A model generated the notes under the pieces. That model saw nothing but the letters and a program-made list of their open reading frames with translations. It was not told where the DNA came from and did not search any database. Position numbers and translations under genes: made by a program. DNA of 64,000 bases from JANYHH01 sp965249745. Its GTDB lineage: Bacteria; Deinococcota; Deinococci; Deinococcales; JAAFIG01. Shown here in pieces: positions 25,284 to 33,900 of the stretch (position 1 is the first letter of the stretch; every line of letters starts with the position of its first letter). The stretch is from the NCBI GenBank assembly GCA_965249745.1, contig OZ252252.1:1116001-1180000 (forward strand). The letters are read 5' to 3'.

Positions 25284-25578
25284 ATTGGCATGACGAGCTT
25301 CGTATCATCCTGGACAGCCTCGAGCCGCGTTATGAAAAGGTAATTCAGCGGCTCGAGGTGTCAAATCACGCACTCAGTATCGCTCGGTTCACCGTTCACT
25401 GCTACTGAGTTCAGCATGGTCAGCTTCATGTTTCGAGGCAACAGAATGCGTCTGCGACGCAAACGTGAGCCAGCCGAATCGTACCGTTATCAGTCGTGTC
25501 GCTCGAGATACCCGGCATGACACGACCATTTTTGGCGAGCCAAGGTTTTAACTTGCAAATTTTTCCAGCAGGAACTCC
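25284..25578. other. Intergenic region, no gene seen
   Basis: About 295 bp between the speA promoter and the stop of the membrane protein gene. It has CTCGAG sites and lower GC than the genes, but no open frame with coding character, no clear terminator and no RNA I can recognise. Confidence 0.5.
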
Positions 25579-27054
25579 TTAGCCGACGCTGGGCTTGCGC
25601 CACAGGTCGCGCAGGTTCTGAATCGCCCCGCGCGGCAGCAGCGTCACGAGTGCTACCAGAGCGAAGCCCACCAGGATCAGTGGCGCATCCGGGCTGAGAA
25701 AGGCCAGCGGCGAGGCGGCGCTGAGCAGGATCGGCAGCGCGTAGGGTCGCCCCAACGCCGCCAGCGCCAGCACAACCGCCGCGAGCGCCCCGAGCCACGC
25801 GCCGAGCGCATCACCGACGTACCACAGCAGCACGCCCGACAGCGCCACCCCGACCGTCAAGCCCAGGAGGGCGATGACCAAGCGGGCTGGCTCCAACTGC
25901 AAGCCGCGCCGCCACGCCAGCGCGATCACCCAGGCGGCCATCGCCAGCAGCGCCAGCGGTGTGAACGCGAACAGCCCGCTCACATCACCCCACGCGCCCT
26001 CAGTCAGGAAGGCCAGATTGACATCCTGCGAGGTCACGACGTTCTGCAAGCGCCACTCGAGCGATTGCCCGTTGATCGCCGTTGGAAATAGGCTGTTCCG
26101 TGCGTATTCAGCCGTGCGCGGCGAGGTCACGCGCAGGGTGAAATCGCGGATCGCTTCGCGGCGCTGCCCGAACTGATAGCTCCAGGTTTCCGCACCGCTA
26201 TTCGTGTACCGCACCCGGACCTCGGCGGGCGCGTTGGCGGGCAGTTCGCCCTCCCAGAAATACCCGTTTGTCAGGTCTGCCACGGTTACCGCTTCGCCGT
26301 TGACGGTCATCTCGAAGCCTGTCAGCGTGCCACTGTTGAGCGGCAACGGAAACACGAACCGTAGGTTGGTTGCCTGCGCCAGTGGGTTCACGAACTTGTA
26401 CGTCCCCTCGAATTGGGAACGATAATATGGGCGACCGTTCGGCGTGTCGTTGACATCGAAATTCGCGTTTACGACCGCCGACTCGAGCGAGACCGGCTTG
26501 CGCTCCGTGACCACGACCTTGCGCAAGTACAAGAGCGCGTCCCCGCGACGCTCGAAGCTGTCGTCCACACTCTTGACGCTCTTCGCGGTCGGGTTGTCGT
26601 TCAAATACCGTTGCAAGGCTTCGACCGGATTGCTGCCGAGGTTGGAGGCGATCTCCGGCGGAATCGTGAAACTGCGATTCAACGTCGTTTCCTCCTCGAA
26701 GGAGATGCTCGGGCTGTACTGGACCGTCCCGCCGCCGCTCGAGTCAGCGCGTTTGGTGTACTGCGCGTTGTCCTTGTCCTGCTGGCGCAAATCTACCCCG
26801 GTGTTCACCACCTCTAAGGCGAAGCTCGAGAAGGCAATGATCGCCAGCACCGGCAACCAGATCGCTCCTCGAACTAACGTCCGCACCAACCAATCCCGCG
26901 CCCGGACGAACGCGCCCCGATCCAACGCGAACACCACGATGCCCGCCACCAGCAGCACCAGCGCCGCGATCAAGATCACGTTGAACACCGGTTGCAAGCC
27001 GTGCCACCAACCAGTCACCGTTTGCCAAAACCACGCCTTGCCCTGTGAGACCAT
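25579..27054 (-). CDS. Large membrane protein with a beta-rich external domain
   Basis: 491 residues from the ATG at 27054, which has GGAGGT four bases before it. Two N-terminal membrane helices, then an external region of about 250 residues (residues 80-340) with FRGTYKFVNPLAQATNLRFVF-like strands, LTGFEMTVNGEAVTVADL and GELPANAPAEVRVRYTN, similar in style to VIT-like or inner-membrane CreD-type domains, then five or six C-terminal helices. I do not recognise the family with certainty. It appears monocistronic, with a repeat-filled upstream region. Confidence 0.7.
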   Translation of the reverse strand: MVSQGKAWFWQTVTGWWHGLQPVFNVILIAALVLLVAGIVVFALDRGAFVRARDWLVRTLVRGAIWLPVLAIIAFSSFALEVVNTGVDLRQQDKDNAQYTKRADSSGGGTVQYSPSISFEEETTLNRSFTIPPEIASNLGSNPVEALQRYLNDNPTAKSVKSVDDSFERRGDALLYLRKVVVTERKPVSLESAVVNANFDVNDTPNGRPYYRSQFEGTYKFVNPLAQATNLRFVFPLPLNSGTLTGFEMTVNGEAVTVADLTNGYFWEGELPANAPAEVRVRYTNSGAETWSYQFGQRREAIRDFTLRVTSPRTAEYARNSLFPTAINGQSLEWRLQNVVTSQDVNLAFLTEGAWGDVSGLFAFTPLALLAMAAWVIALAWRRGLQLEPARLVIALLGLTVGVALSGVLLWYVGDALGAWLGALAAVVLALAALGRPYALPILLSAASPLAFLSPDAPLILVGFALVALVTLLPRGAIQNLRDLWRKPSVG

Positions 27055-27280
27055 ACATACCTCCATGACGTTCCACGCGGCCTCGAGCCGTGTGAGACGG
27101 CGGGCAGACGTTGAACGATTACCGTCAAGTTAGGCGGCAATCCTGAGTGCGGATGAGAGAAGCGAATAGGGCGTGTCTGGCAGGCTCGAGCGGTGGTTTG
27201 TAACCGCATTACACGGTGGGCTGAAAGTGGTTCTCGAGGAACGGTTCTCGCTGCTCCGTTCTTGCGCGAGGGTGGCGATA

Positions 27281-27313
27281 CGATAGTGAGTTGCCCTTGA
27301 CCTTCTCGAGAAG
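27281..27313 (+). repeat. Longer repeat arm, second copy
   Basis: CGATAGTGAGTTGCCCTTG followed by ACCTTCTCGAGAAG; matches 23084-23119 read on the other strand. Confidence 0.7.
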
Positions 27314-27348
27314 CGTTGTTTGGCTGGCTCGAGTTCTCAAAGGGGGCC

Positions 27349-27377
27349 GGGTTTGACATGTCAAACCCCTACGAAAA
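27349..27377 (+). repeat. Dispersed hairpin element, copy 3
   Basis: GGGTTTGAC (27349-27357), AT, GTCAAACCC (27360-27368), then CTACGAAAA: a perfect 9-bp stem with the conserved tail. Confidence 0.7.
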
Positions 27378-27414
27378 TCACCGGCCTCGAGGTGGTCATC
27401 CTCGAGCCTCGGCG

Positions 27415-27420
27415 TAGAAT
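27415..27420 (+). promoter_or_regulatory. Leaderless-type -10 (TAGAAT)
   Basis: TAGAAT six bases before the ATG of the molybdopterin oxidoreductase gene. Confidence 0.55.
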
Positions 27421-27426
27421 TCGTGC

Positions 27427-29475
27427 ATGTCAAAGGTTCGCCTCACTTGCCCATTGGACTGCCCGGACACATGCAGTTTGCAGATCACCGTGGACGGTGG
27501 CCGCGCCGTGAAACTCGAGGGGGACGCAAATCATCCGGTAACGCAGGGCTTCGCGTGCAGCAAAACCTATCGCTATCCAGAGCGGATGTACTTGGAGTCT
27601 CGCCCGCAGTTCCCAATGCGGCGCATCGGCGCGAAAGGGTCAGGACAGTGGCAGCGCCTGACCTGGGACGAAGCGCTGGACGAGATCGCCGAGAGATTAC
27701 AAACCGTTCTCGAGACGCACGGGGCTGAGTCGGTCTTGCGCTACAACTACGCGGGCACGATGGGCTTGATGGAAGGCTCTCACGCTCACGCGCTGTTTCG
27801 CGCCCTGGGTGCTGCGGAGCTGGACGAGACGATCTGCGCCACGGCGGGCGGAGCCGCCTGGGAAGCCACCTACGGCAGTCCGAAGTTCGGAACCGACCCC
27901 GAAGATGTCCAAAACGCCAAACTGATTCTGCTCTGGGGCATCAACAGCTTAGCCACGAACTCGCACCTGACGCCGTTCATGACGGCCGCGCGGCGGGGCG
28001 GCGCGAGGATCATTCACATTGACCCGTACCAGACGAAGACCAGCCTGTACGCCGATCAGCACATCCGCATTCGCCCCGGTACAGACGCAGCTCTGGCGCT
28101 TTACATCGCCAACGTCATCATTGCTCGAGGGTTTCTGGACACAGACTTCGTGAACCGGCACGCTCGAGGGTTCGCGGAGTACCAGAAAGCCGCCGCCCAG
28201 TGGACGCTCGAGCGCACGTCTGAAGTCACGGGCATTGATGCCGCAACGCTGGAAGCGCTGGCACTCGAGTACGCCCGTACCACCCCGAGCTTCATTCGCA
28301 CCAGTTACGGCATTACTCGGCACGAGGGCGGCGGGAACGCCCTGCGCGCCCTGAGCATCCTGCCGATCCTGACCGGGCAATGGCGGCACGTCGGTGGCGG
28401 AGCGCTGCTGAGCGCCAGCGGCGCGTTTCGCCTCAACAAATCCAGATTGGGCGCGGCGCACCTGATCCGGCGCGGTGTGCGGCACGTCAACATGAACCAG
28501 CTCGGAACCGCCCTCGAGAGGTCTTCCGAGAGTCCAAAACTTGGCTGCACCAAGATTTTGGACATGAAAACTGGGATTCACGCCATGTTCGTGTACAACT
28601 GCAATCCCGCCGTGGTCGCCCCCGACTCGAGCCGGGTGATTGCGGGCATGAAACGAGAGGATCTGCTCTTAGTCGTCCTCGAGAATGCGATGACCGAAAG
28701 TGCGATGTTGGCGGATTACGTGCTGCCCGCCACGACCTTCATGGAACACCCGGACGTGTACACCGCCTACGGTCACTACTACCTGAGCTACAACCACCAA
28801 GCCCTCGAGCCATACGGCGAATCGCGCCCGAACAGTTGGATTTTTCAGCAACTCGGGCGGCGCTTGGGAGTCACCGAGCCGACGCTGTACTGGAGCGTGG
28901 ACGAATTGGCAACCGAACTGTTGAACACCGATCACGAGTGGTTGCAGGGCATCAGCTTGGAGCGGTTGAAATCCGAAGGCTTCGTGCGCCTGAACGTCCC
29001 CAAGCCGTTCCTGCCCTACGCGAACGGCTCGCTCGGCACAGGTGACGGCAAATTCCACCTCGATCCGCCGCCCGAATACCTCGAGTCACAGGACGCCCTG
29101 ACGCCCGAATTCCCGTTGCGCTTGCTAACGCCGCCCGCGCATCACTTCCTGAACACGACCTACGGCAACGTGGACAAGCTGAATCAGCTCGAGGGCGGAG
29201 AACCCGCCGTCATGGTTCACCCGGAGGACGCCGCGAAGTACGGCGTGACCCACGGCGGGATTGTCACCGTCTCGAGCGCTCAGGGCCGCGTCACCCGCAA
29301 GGCGAAGGTCACGGAGGCAGCCAGCGTTGGCGTCGTAATCGTCGAGGGGACGTGGTGGGCGGGGAAGGCGATGGATGGGCAGGGGATCAATGTCTTGACG
29401 AGTCAGCGGCTCACGGATTTGGGCGTAGGGAGTACCTTTCACAACACGCCCGTGAGACTCGAGGCGGTGCTGTGA
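27427..29475 (+). CDS. Molybdopterin-dependent oxidoreductase with 4Fe-4S cluster
   Basis: 682 residues, a single-subunit member of the DMSO-reductase superfamily. Cys8, Cys12, Cys16 and Cys44 (CPLDCPDTC then FACSK) bind the 4Fe-4S cluster; the molybdopterin domains follow with LLWGINSLATNSH, IIHIDPYQTKT, RIRPGTDAALAL and the C-terminal dinucleotide-binding domain with TPPAHHFLNTTYGN and ALMVHPEDA-like text. There is no Tat signal, so it acts in the cytoplasm. The molybdenum ligand is not evident from simple inspection and the substrate is unknown. The start follows TAGAAT by six bases. The Nudix gene overlaps its stop by one base. Confidence 0.92.
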   Translation: MSKVRLTCPLDCPDTCSLQITVDGGRAVKLEGDANHPVTQGFACSKTYRYPERMYLESRPQFPMRRIGAKGSGQWQRLTWDEALDEIAERLQTVLETHGAESVLRYNYAGTMGLMEGSHAHALFRALGAAELDETICATAGGAAWEATYGSPKFGTDPEDVQNAKLILLWGINSLATNSHLTPFMTAARRGGARIIHIDPYQTKTSLYADQHIRIRPGTDAALALYIANVIIARGFLDTDFVNRHARGFAEYQKAAAQWTLERTSEVTGIDAATLEALALEYARTTPSFIRTSYGITRHEGGGNALRALSILPILTGQWRHVGGGALLSASGAFRLNKSRLGAAHLIRRGVRHVNMNQLGTALERSSESPKLGCTKILDMKTGIHAMFVYNCNPAVVAPDSSRVIAGMKREDLLLVVLENAMTESAMLADYVLPATTFMEHPDVYTAYGHYYLSYNHQALEPYGESRPNSWIFQQLGRRLGVTEPTLYWSVDELATELLNTDHEWLQGISLERLKSEGFVRLNVPKPFLPYANGSLGTGDGKFHLDPPPEYLESQDALTPEFPLRLLTPPAHHFLNTTYGNVDKLNQLEGGEPAVMVHPEDAAKYGVTHGGIVTVSSAQGRVTRKAKVTEAASVGVVIVEGTWWAGKAMDGQGINVLTSQRLTDLGVGSTFHNTPVRLEAVL

Positions 29476-30080
29476 TGGACGCGCTGCCTCTCTTAGAAAA
29501 ACTGAAATCCATCGCCACGCAAGGCTTGCATTACACGAAAGACGTGTACGACCGACAGCGTTATGAAGAGCTGCTCGAGTTGGTGAGTGAGCATTACGGA
29601 CTAATTCTCGAGATGCCCGCTTCGGAAGTCCAGGCACGGCTAGTAACTGATTTGAGCAAACTTTCGATCACACCACTTCTCGGCTCAGACGCGGCCATAT
29701 TTGACGCCACTGGTCAAATCCTCTTGATGAAGCGTGTGGATAATGGGAAATGGTGTCTGCCGTGCGGTATGGTCGAGGCTGGCGAATCGCCTGAAGCCGC
29801 AACCGTGCGTGAAGCCAGAGAAGAGACAGGTCTCGAGGTAAAAACACTCGAGCTGGTCGGCGTTTATACGCGCTTCCCAAGTGCCGAATACGGTCTGTAC
29901 ACACTGGTCAAAACGATTTACCTATGCGAAGTCATAGGCGGTACATTGCGGCGATCACACGAAGATTTGGGTTTGCAGTACTGGAAGATTGAAGATGTCC
30001 CCATCTGGCATTGCGACATGCACCGTCAGGCACTCGAGGCTAAGACGCGGTGGCGTGAGCATTGCCAAACCACTTCTTGA
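29475..30080 (+). CDS. Nudix hydrolase with N-terminal helical domain
   Basis: 201 residues from the ATG at 29475, which shares one base with the preceding stop (TGATG), so translation is coupled. The Nudix box is complete: GMVEAGESPEAATVREAREE followed by TGL, with strands before (ILLMKRVDNGKWCLP) and after. The first 60 residues (LLEKLKSIATQGLHYTKDVYDRQRYEEL) form the helical Nudix_N domain found in enzymes that cut ADP-ribose or nucleotide diphosphate sugars and related compounds. Substrate not certain. Its GC content is lower than that of the preceding gene. Confidence 0.9.
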   Translation: MDALPLLEKLKSIATQGLHYTKDVYDRQRYEELLELVSEHYGLILEMPASEVQARLVTDLSKLSITPLLGSDAAIFDATGQILLMKRVDNGKWCLPCGMVEAGESPEAATVREAREETGLEVKTLELVGVYTRFPSAEYGLYTLVKTIYLCEVIGGTLRRSHEDLGLQYWKIEDVPIWHCDMHRQALEAKTRWREHCQTTS

Positions 30081-30107
30081 TGCCTATGTGAAAACGTAGC
30101 TTTTTTG

Positions 30108-30113
30108 TATAGT
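30108..30113 (+). promoter_or_regulatory. Leaderless-type -10 (TATAGT) of the HTH/PIN operon
   Basis: TATAGT seven bases before a GTG (30121) and ten before an ATG (30124), preceded by a run of six T. Confidence 0.55.
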
Positions 30114-30120
30114 CTGCGTA

Positions 30121-30552
30121 GTGATGCTGATGACCGAAGTTCTCGCTTATACCCCAGAAGAAGTGGCACGACGGCTACGCGTTTCCGAAGAGACGGTGCG
30201 GCGCGAAATTCGTTCCCAGCGTTTGGGAGCCTTGCAAGTCGGGAAGCAGTACCGAATCGCCGCCAGTGACCTGATCGCTTACTTGGGCGCACAACGTTTC
30301 GAGGAGTGGTTTGGGACGCGCAGCGATTTGAGGGCGGCTATCGGGAGTGGTGACCTCCCGGAGGAAGAAGCGCACGCACTCGCTTGGAAGGCAGTCAGCG
30401 AGGTGAGGGCGAAAGCCAAACGGTCATCTGCGTCTAAGGCAGATTCCAACGCGAAACCTGGGGCTGCGATGCGGCAGCGTAAGCAAACAGGTCTCGAGTC
30501 ACGCCCAACTGGGATTTCAAAAAAGTCAACTCAACAACGCCACCGTGCCTGA
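30121..30552 (+). CDS. Excisionase-type helix-turn-helix protein, likely antitoxin
   Basis: 143 residues. Residues about 10-46 (YTPEEVARRLRVSEETVRRE then LGALQVGKQYRI and AYL) form the winged helix-turn-helix of the MerR/excisionase type. The middle (TRSDLRAAIGSGDLPEEEAH) and a disordered Lys/Ser/Gln-rich tail may bind the partner. The next gene encodes a PIN nuclease and overlaps by 8 bp, so this is probably the antitoxin and the repressor of the pair. Starts at 30121 (GTG), 30124 and 30130 (ATG) are all possible; the -10 position favours one of the first two. Confidence 0.8.
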   Translation: MMLMTEVLAYTPEEVARRLRVSEETVRREIRSQRLGALQVGKQYRIAASDLIAYLGAQRFEEWFGTRSDLRAAIGSGDLPEEEAHALAWKAVSEVRAKAKRSSASKADSNAKPGAAMRQRKQTGLESRPTGISKKSTQQRHRA

Positions 30553-30976
30553 ATCGCCCTTGATCGTTTTGGACACGATGATCGTCGTTTCCGGGATGAT
30601 CGGGCAACGCAGTGCCAGCGATGCCCGCACCCTGGATGCAGTCGAAACGGGGCGAGTCAGACTGGCGCTCAGCGATGCCTGGCTGCTCGAGTTGAACGAT
30701 GTCGTTTCACGTCCGTTCATTCAGGAGAAACTTCCCAATCCTGCCAGAGTGTTTCGGGCGGCGCTCAGCCTTGGGTTGATGGGCGAGCTGTACTGGCCGC
30801 GCCGTCAGGACTGGCCGAGCTTGGTTGACCAAAAAGACTGGTGGGCATTGGATTTGGCTTGGGAATCCGAAGCAGATTTTATTGTTACTCGAGACAAAGC
30901 CATTCTGCGTGCGGGTAAAAAGTTGAAACTGGCAGTCCTGGAACCGCCAGAACTACTAGCGCTCCTCGAGACCTGA
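30545..30976 (+). CDS. PIN-domain toxin (COG1569-like)
   Basis: 143 residues. PIN features are LIVLDTMIVVSGM (first catalytic Asp at residue 10), SDAWLLELNDVVSR (Glu) and the C-terminal WALDLAWESEADFIVTRDKAIL with two further acidic residues. This is the type annotated as PIN-family toxin component that pairs with DNA-binding antitoxins rather than with VapB. It is expected to cut RNA. The GTG start lies inside the end of the antitoxin gene, giving coupled translation. It ends 1 bp before the convergent permease gene. Confidence 0.82.
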   Translation: MPESPLIVLDTMIVVSGMIGQRSASDARTLDAVETGRVRLALSDAWLLELNDVVSRPFIQEKLPNPARVFRAALSLGLMGELYWPRRQDWPSLVDQKDWWALDLAWESEADFIVTRDKAILRAGKKLKLAVLEPPELLALLET

Positions 30977-30977
30977 C

Positions 30978-31808
30978 TCATTTCAATCCACCCTCGAGCG
31001 TCTTGGTCACGCGACTCTCAAAAAACAGGTACATCACCAGAATTGGCAGGCTCGTGACGAGCGCGGCGGCCCCCAGTAAGCCCCACGAGTTCGGGTTCTT
31101 CCGCAACAATTCCGTGAGCGCCACTTGGACGGTCCACCACTTCTGATCGTTCAGTACGACCCTAGGGTACAAGACCAGATTCCAGTGCGCCGCGAAGCCC
31201 AGCACGGCGGCAGCCGTCAATTCCGGGCGCAGAATCGGGGCGATGACTCGAGTCAGGATTTGCAGGTTGCTCGCGCCGTCCAGCCGCGCGGCTTCCACGA
31301 GCGCCCACGGAACCTTGCTGATGCCGCTGTACAGCAGGAACACGGTGAACGGACTGGCGAGGAATGGGATCAGCAGCGCCAACGGGTTGTTCAAGAGATG
31401 CAGCCGTTGCAGCAACCCGTAGAGCGGGATCAGTAGTAACTCGGCGGGGACCGACAGCAGGAACAGAAAGACTGGTAGGACTCGAGCGCCGTTGCGAATC
31501 GCGTACGCGGCGGGTAGGGCGATGCAGAGTTGCAGGAACGCCACCAAACTTGAGAGGATCAGACTGAGCAGCAGCGGGCGCAGCAGTTCGTCGAACGGAA
31601 GAGACGTGAAGTTATCAAAGGTGAAGCCGGTTAGTTCGCCGCGCAGCACCACGTCTTTCGGCAGGAAGGCGCTATAGACCAGCCAGAGAATTGGCAGCAG
31701 TGCGAACAGCGTCAGCAGCCCGACGATGACCCGACCCGCCCAGGTTCCCCTCGGCATGGGGCGGCTCGGCCCGCTCTTGATGGGAATGACCGTTGCGGCG
31801 GGGCGCAC
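30978..31808 (-). CDS. Sugar-type ABC transporter permease (MalG-like)
   Basis: 276 residues with about six membrane helices. The EAA loop EAARLDGASNLQILTRVIAP and the C-terminal FFESRVTKTLEGGLK place it with the second permease of CUT1 carbohydrate importers. GTG start, 1 bp after the stop of the partner permease gene. As with the pair at 2244-4087, no substrate-binding protein or ATPase gene is next to it. It converges with the PIN toxin gene. Confidence 0.92.
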   Translation of the reverse strand: MRPAATVIPIKSGPSRPMPRGTWAGRVIVGLLTLFALLPILWLVYSAFLPKDVVLRGELTGFTFDNFTSLPFDELLRPLLLSLILSSLVAFLQLCIALPAAYAIRNGARVLPVFLFLLSVPAELLLIPLYGLLQRLHLLNNPLALLIPFLASPFTVFLLYSGISKVPWALVEAARLDGASNLQILTRVIAPILRPELTAAAVLGFAAHWNLVLYPRVVLNDQKWWTVQVALTELLRKNPNSWGLLGAAALVTSLPILVMYLFFESRVTKTLEGGLK

Positions 31809-31809
31809 G

Positions 31810-32670
31810 CTAGTCGCTCCTCAGGGCGCGAGCTTGCAGGGCGGCGAAGGTGAAGGCGACCGCCAGCACCAGCACGGACAGGGCTGCGCCGTAGCCGAAC
31901 TCGAACTTCTCGAAGGCGGTTTCGTACAGGAAATACCCCAGGACTCTGGTGCTGCCGAACGGCCCGCCCTTGGTGAGCAAAAAGACAGCGGTGTAGCTCT
32001 GCAAGGAATAGAGACTGCCGATCACGCCCAGGAAGATCAGGCTGGGACGCAGCAGCGGCACGACGATCCGCCAGCGCACCTGGTTCTCGGAAGCCCCGTC
32101 CACCCGTGCCGCCTCGAGCGTTTCCTGGGGGATGCTTTTTAGCCCGGCGCTAACGACCAGCACGGCGTACCCGATGTTCTGCCAGATCGTGAAGGCGGCG
32201 ATCAGCACTAGCGCCGCCCAGCCCTGATTGCCCCACGGGAGCGCCAGCGTACCGTTGGTGAGCGTGGCGATCACGCCGTAATCGGGGGCGTAGAGCGTGT
32301 ACCAGCCGATCGCCGACGCGCCGATGGTCCACAGGCCCGGCAGAAACAGTGCCGCCTTGACGATTCGCTCCAACCGCGTCCCCTCGAGTTCAATCGCGGT
32401 CAGGGCTGCCAGCCCCACGAACATCGGTAGCGTCAGTGCGGCGAACAAGAGCGTCGTGACCAGACTGCGACCCAGATCTGGGTCGCGCAACAAACGGGCG
32501 TAGTTGTCCGCGCCGATAAACTCGCCGGGGATTACGCCGTCCCATTTCAGAGAGCTGATCTGCAAGACCTGAATTAACGGGTACAACACGAACACGGATA
32601 GCAGCAGCAGGCTCGGCAGGACACCCCACCAGCCCGGCGAGAGCCGGAACCTGCCTCGAGCCGCGTTCAC
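31810..32670 (-). CDS. Sugar-type ABC transporter permease (MalF-like)
   Basis: 286 residues, first permease of the pair. Hydrophobic helices begin at residue 14 (GVLPSLLLLSVFVLYPLIQV); the EAA motif is LEAARVDGASENQVRWRIVVP. A C-terminal LQARALRSD ends one base before the next permease gene. GTG start at 32670; upstream, 37 bp separate it from the beta-rich exported protein gene, which might be part of the same transcript. Substrate unknown. Confidence 0.92.
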   Translation of the reverse strand: MNAARGRFRLSPGWWGVLPSLLLLSVFVLYPLIQVLQISSLKWDGVIPGEFIGADNYARLLRDPDLGRSLVTTLLFAALTLPMFVGLAALTAIELEGTRLERIVKAALFLPGLWTIGASAIGWYTLYAPDYGVIATLTNGTLALPWGNQGWAALVLIAAFTIWQNIGYAVLVVSAGLKSIPQETLEAARVDGASENQVRWRIVVPLLRPSLIFLGVIGSLYSLQSYTAVFLLTKGGPFGSTRVLGYFLYETAFEKFEFGYGAALSVLVLAVAFTFAALQARALRSD

Positions 32671-32707
32671 GCCAAGCCGCCTCGAGCGTTGCCCGCCAGC
32701 GGCTCAC

Positions 32708-33277
32708 TCACAGCGTGAAGCGAAGTCCGAAGTTGGCTCTGGCGAAACCGACGGTGTTGTAATCCACACTGGCTTCGACTGCGAAGGCGTCAATGTAATA
32801 GCGCGTGGCGATGCCCAGATCAAAACCGAAGACGCCATTCGTTAGCGCCAGGAGTGAGGCGCTGAAGGTCACGTACAACGGCTCGAAGTTGATGTTCAGC
32901 ATCGGACCCAGCCCGATCTTGAAGGTGGACGCGTTGGACCCCAGGCTGTAAGCGTTCACGTCCATCCAGACTCCGACCGCCAGCAAACCGCCTGACAGGG
33001 ACGGGAACACGACGGCTTTCAGGGTCGCTCCGGCATCGAAGCCGCCCGCGAACGAGTACCCGGCTCGAGCCACGACGCTCGTGTCAATAAAGCCGATCAA
33101 TTGCACCGGCAACTCGTAGCTGACACCCAGGGAAAGCAGGCTGCCAGGCTGGTACTGATATCCGAAGCTGACGGCTGCCGCCGATTCAGAGGTGATCCCG
33201 AGCGGCGCGGCCAGCCCGGTGCTCACCGACAGGCTGAGCGCCACGAGCACCACCGCGATGTTTGAAGCGATTCGCAT
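32708..33277 (-). CDS. Exported beta-rich protein, possibly outer-membrane barrel
   Basis: 189 residues from the ATG at 33277, which has GGAGG six bases before it. Signal peptide MRIASNIAVVLVALSLSVSTGLAA. The mature part is made of alternating hydrophobic strands rich in Gly, Tyr and Phe (VSFGYQYQPGSLLSLGVSYE, AVEASVDYNTVGFARANFGL) and ends in a Phe-containing strand LRFTL, which is the pattern of small outer-membrane beta barrels. Same general type as the next gene upstream (33370-33825). Function unknown. Confidence 0.7.
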   Translation of the reverse strand: MRIASNIAVVLVALSLSVSTGLAAPLGITSESAAAVSFGYQYQPGSLLSLGVSYELPVQLIGFIDTSVVARAGYSFAGGFDAGATLKAVVFPSLSGGLLAVGVWMDVNAYSLGSNASTFKIGLGPMLNINFEPLYVTFSASLLALTNGVFGFDLGIATRYYIDAFAVEASVDYNTVGFARANFGLRFTL

Positions 33278-33369
33278 GTCCAACCTCCGTGACGTGTGCA
33301 GTATACGACTCGAGGGACGATGCTTCGTCACCGATGTGTGAAGTGCCGCCCCTCGAGCCTGATGCCGGT

Positions 33370-33825
33370 TTAGATTTTGAAGTTCAAGCCCAGAGCGCCG
33401 CCGTAGTAATACCCAAAGTTGCCGTATCCGAACGGCCTGGCTTCGACGAAGATACCCAGGGCGTTGGTCAGTAGGAACTCAGCCCCGAGGACGAAGTGAA
33501 TGTTGTACCCCAGCCCGCCCGCATTGTTGGTCACGAATCCCACGCCGACGCCACCGCCGACGTACAAGTCCAAGTCGAAGCTGACCCCAGGTGTCGGGAT
33601 GGTGATGTAGTACAGGATGTCACCGCCGACCAGCACGCTGTTGTTGTAGTACCCGAAGTCAGCCGTGACGCGGCCACCGACATTGCGTCCGAAGACGTTC
33701 GTGCCACCAAACTGCACGCCCAATTCCGGGAAGCCGAACCGAATCCCAAAATAATTGCGGGCTTCCGCGCCAGAAAACACCATCAACGAAAGACTCGAGA
33801 CCAGAATCAATACTACTTTTTTCAC
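33370..33825 (-). CDS. Exported beta-rich protein, possibly outer-membrane barrel
   Basis: 151 residues. GTG start preceded by GGAGGG. Signal peptide MKKVVLILVSSLSLMVFSGAEA, then Gly/Tyr/Phe-rich strands (NYFGIRFGFPELGVQFGG, FGYYNNSVLVGGDILYYI, FGYYYGGALGLNFKI). The strand pattern and the closing aromatic strand fit a small beta barrel of about eight strands. It and the gene at 32708 look like relatives in architecture, but similarity is too low to call paralogues by eye. Confidence 0.7.
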   Translation of the reverse strand: MKKVVLILVSSLSLMVFSGAEARNYFGIRFGFPELGVQFGGTNVFGRNVGGRVTADFGYYNNSVLVGGDILYYITIPTPGVSFDLDLYVGGGVGVGFVTNNAGGLGYNIHFVLGAEFLLTNALGIFVEARPFGYGNFGYYYGGALGLNFKI

Positions 33826-33900
33826 AGTTGTACCCTCCAGCGTTGGAGCGTAGCCCGGCTTTCTGAGGGTTTGCTGATGGATCGTGTTCGGTGGCGGCGC

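Larger units (their letters stand above)
27055..27426. other. Repeat-bearing intergenic region
   Basis: 372 bp between divergent genes. It carries the longer repeat arm (27281-27313), a degenerate head of the hairpin element (27313-27326), the hairpin itself (27349-27377) and the leaderless -10 of the molybdopterin oxidoreductase. No gene is supported. Confidence 0.6.
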
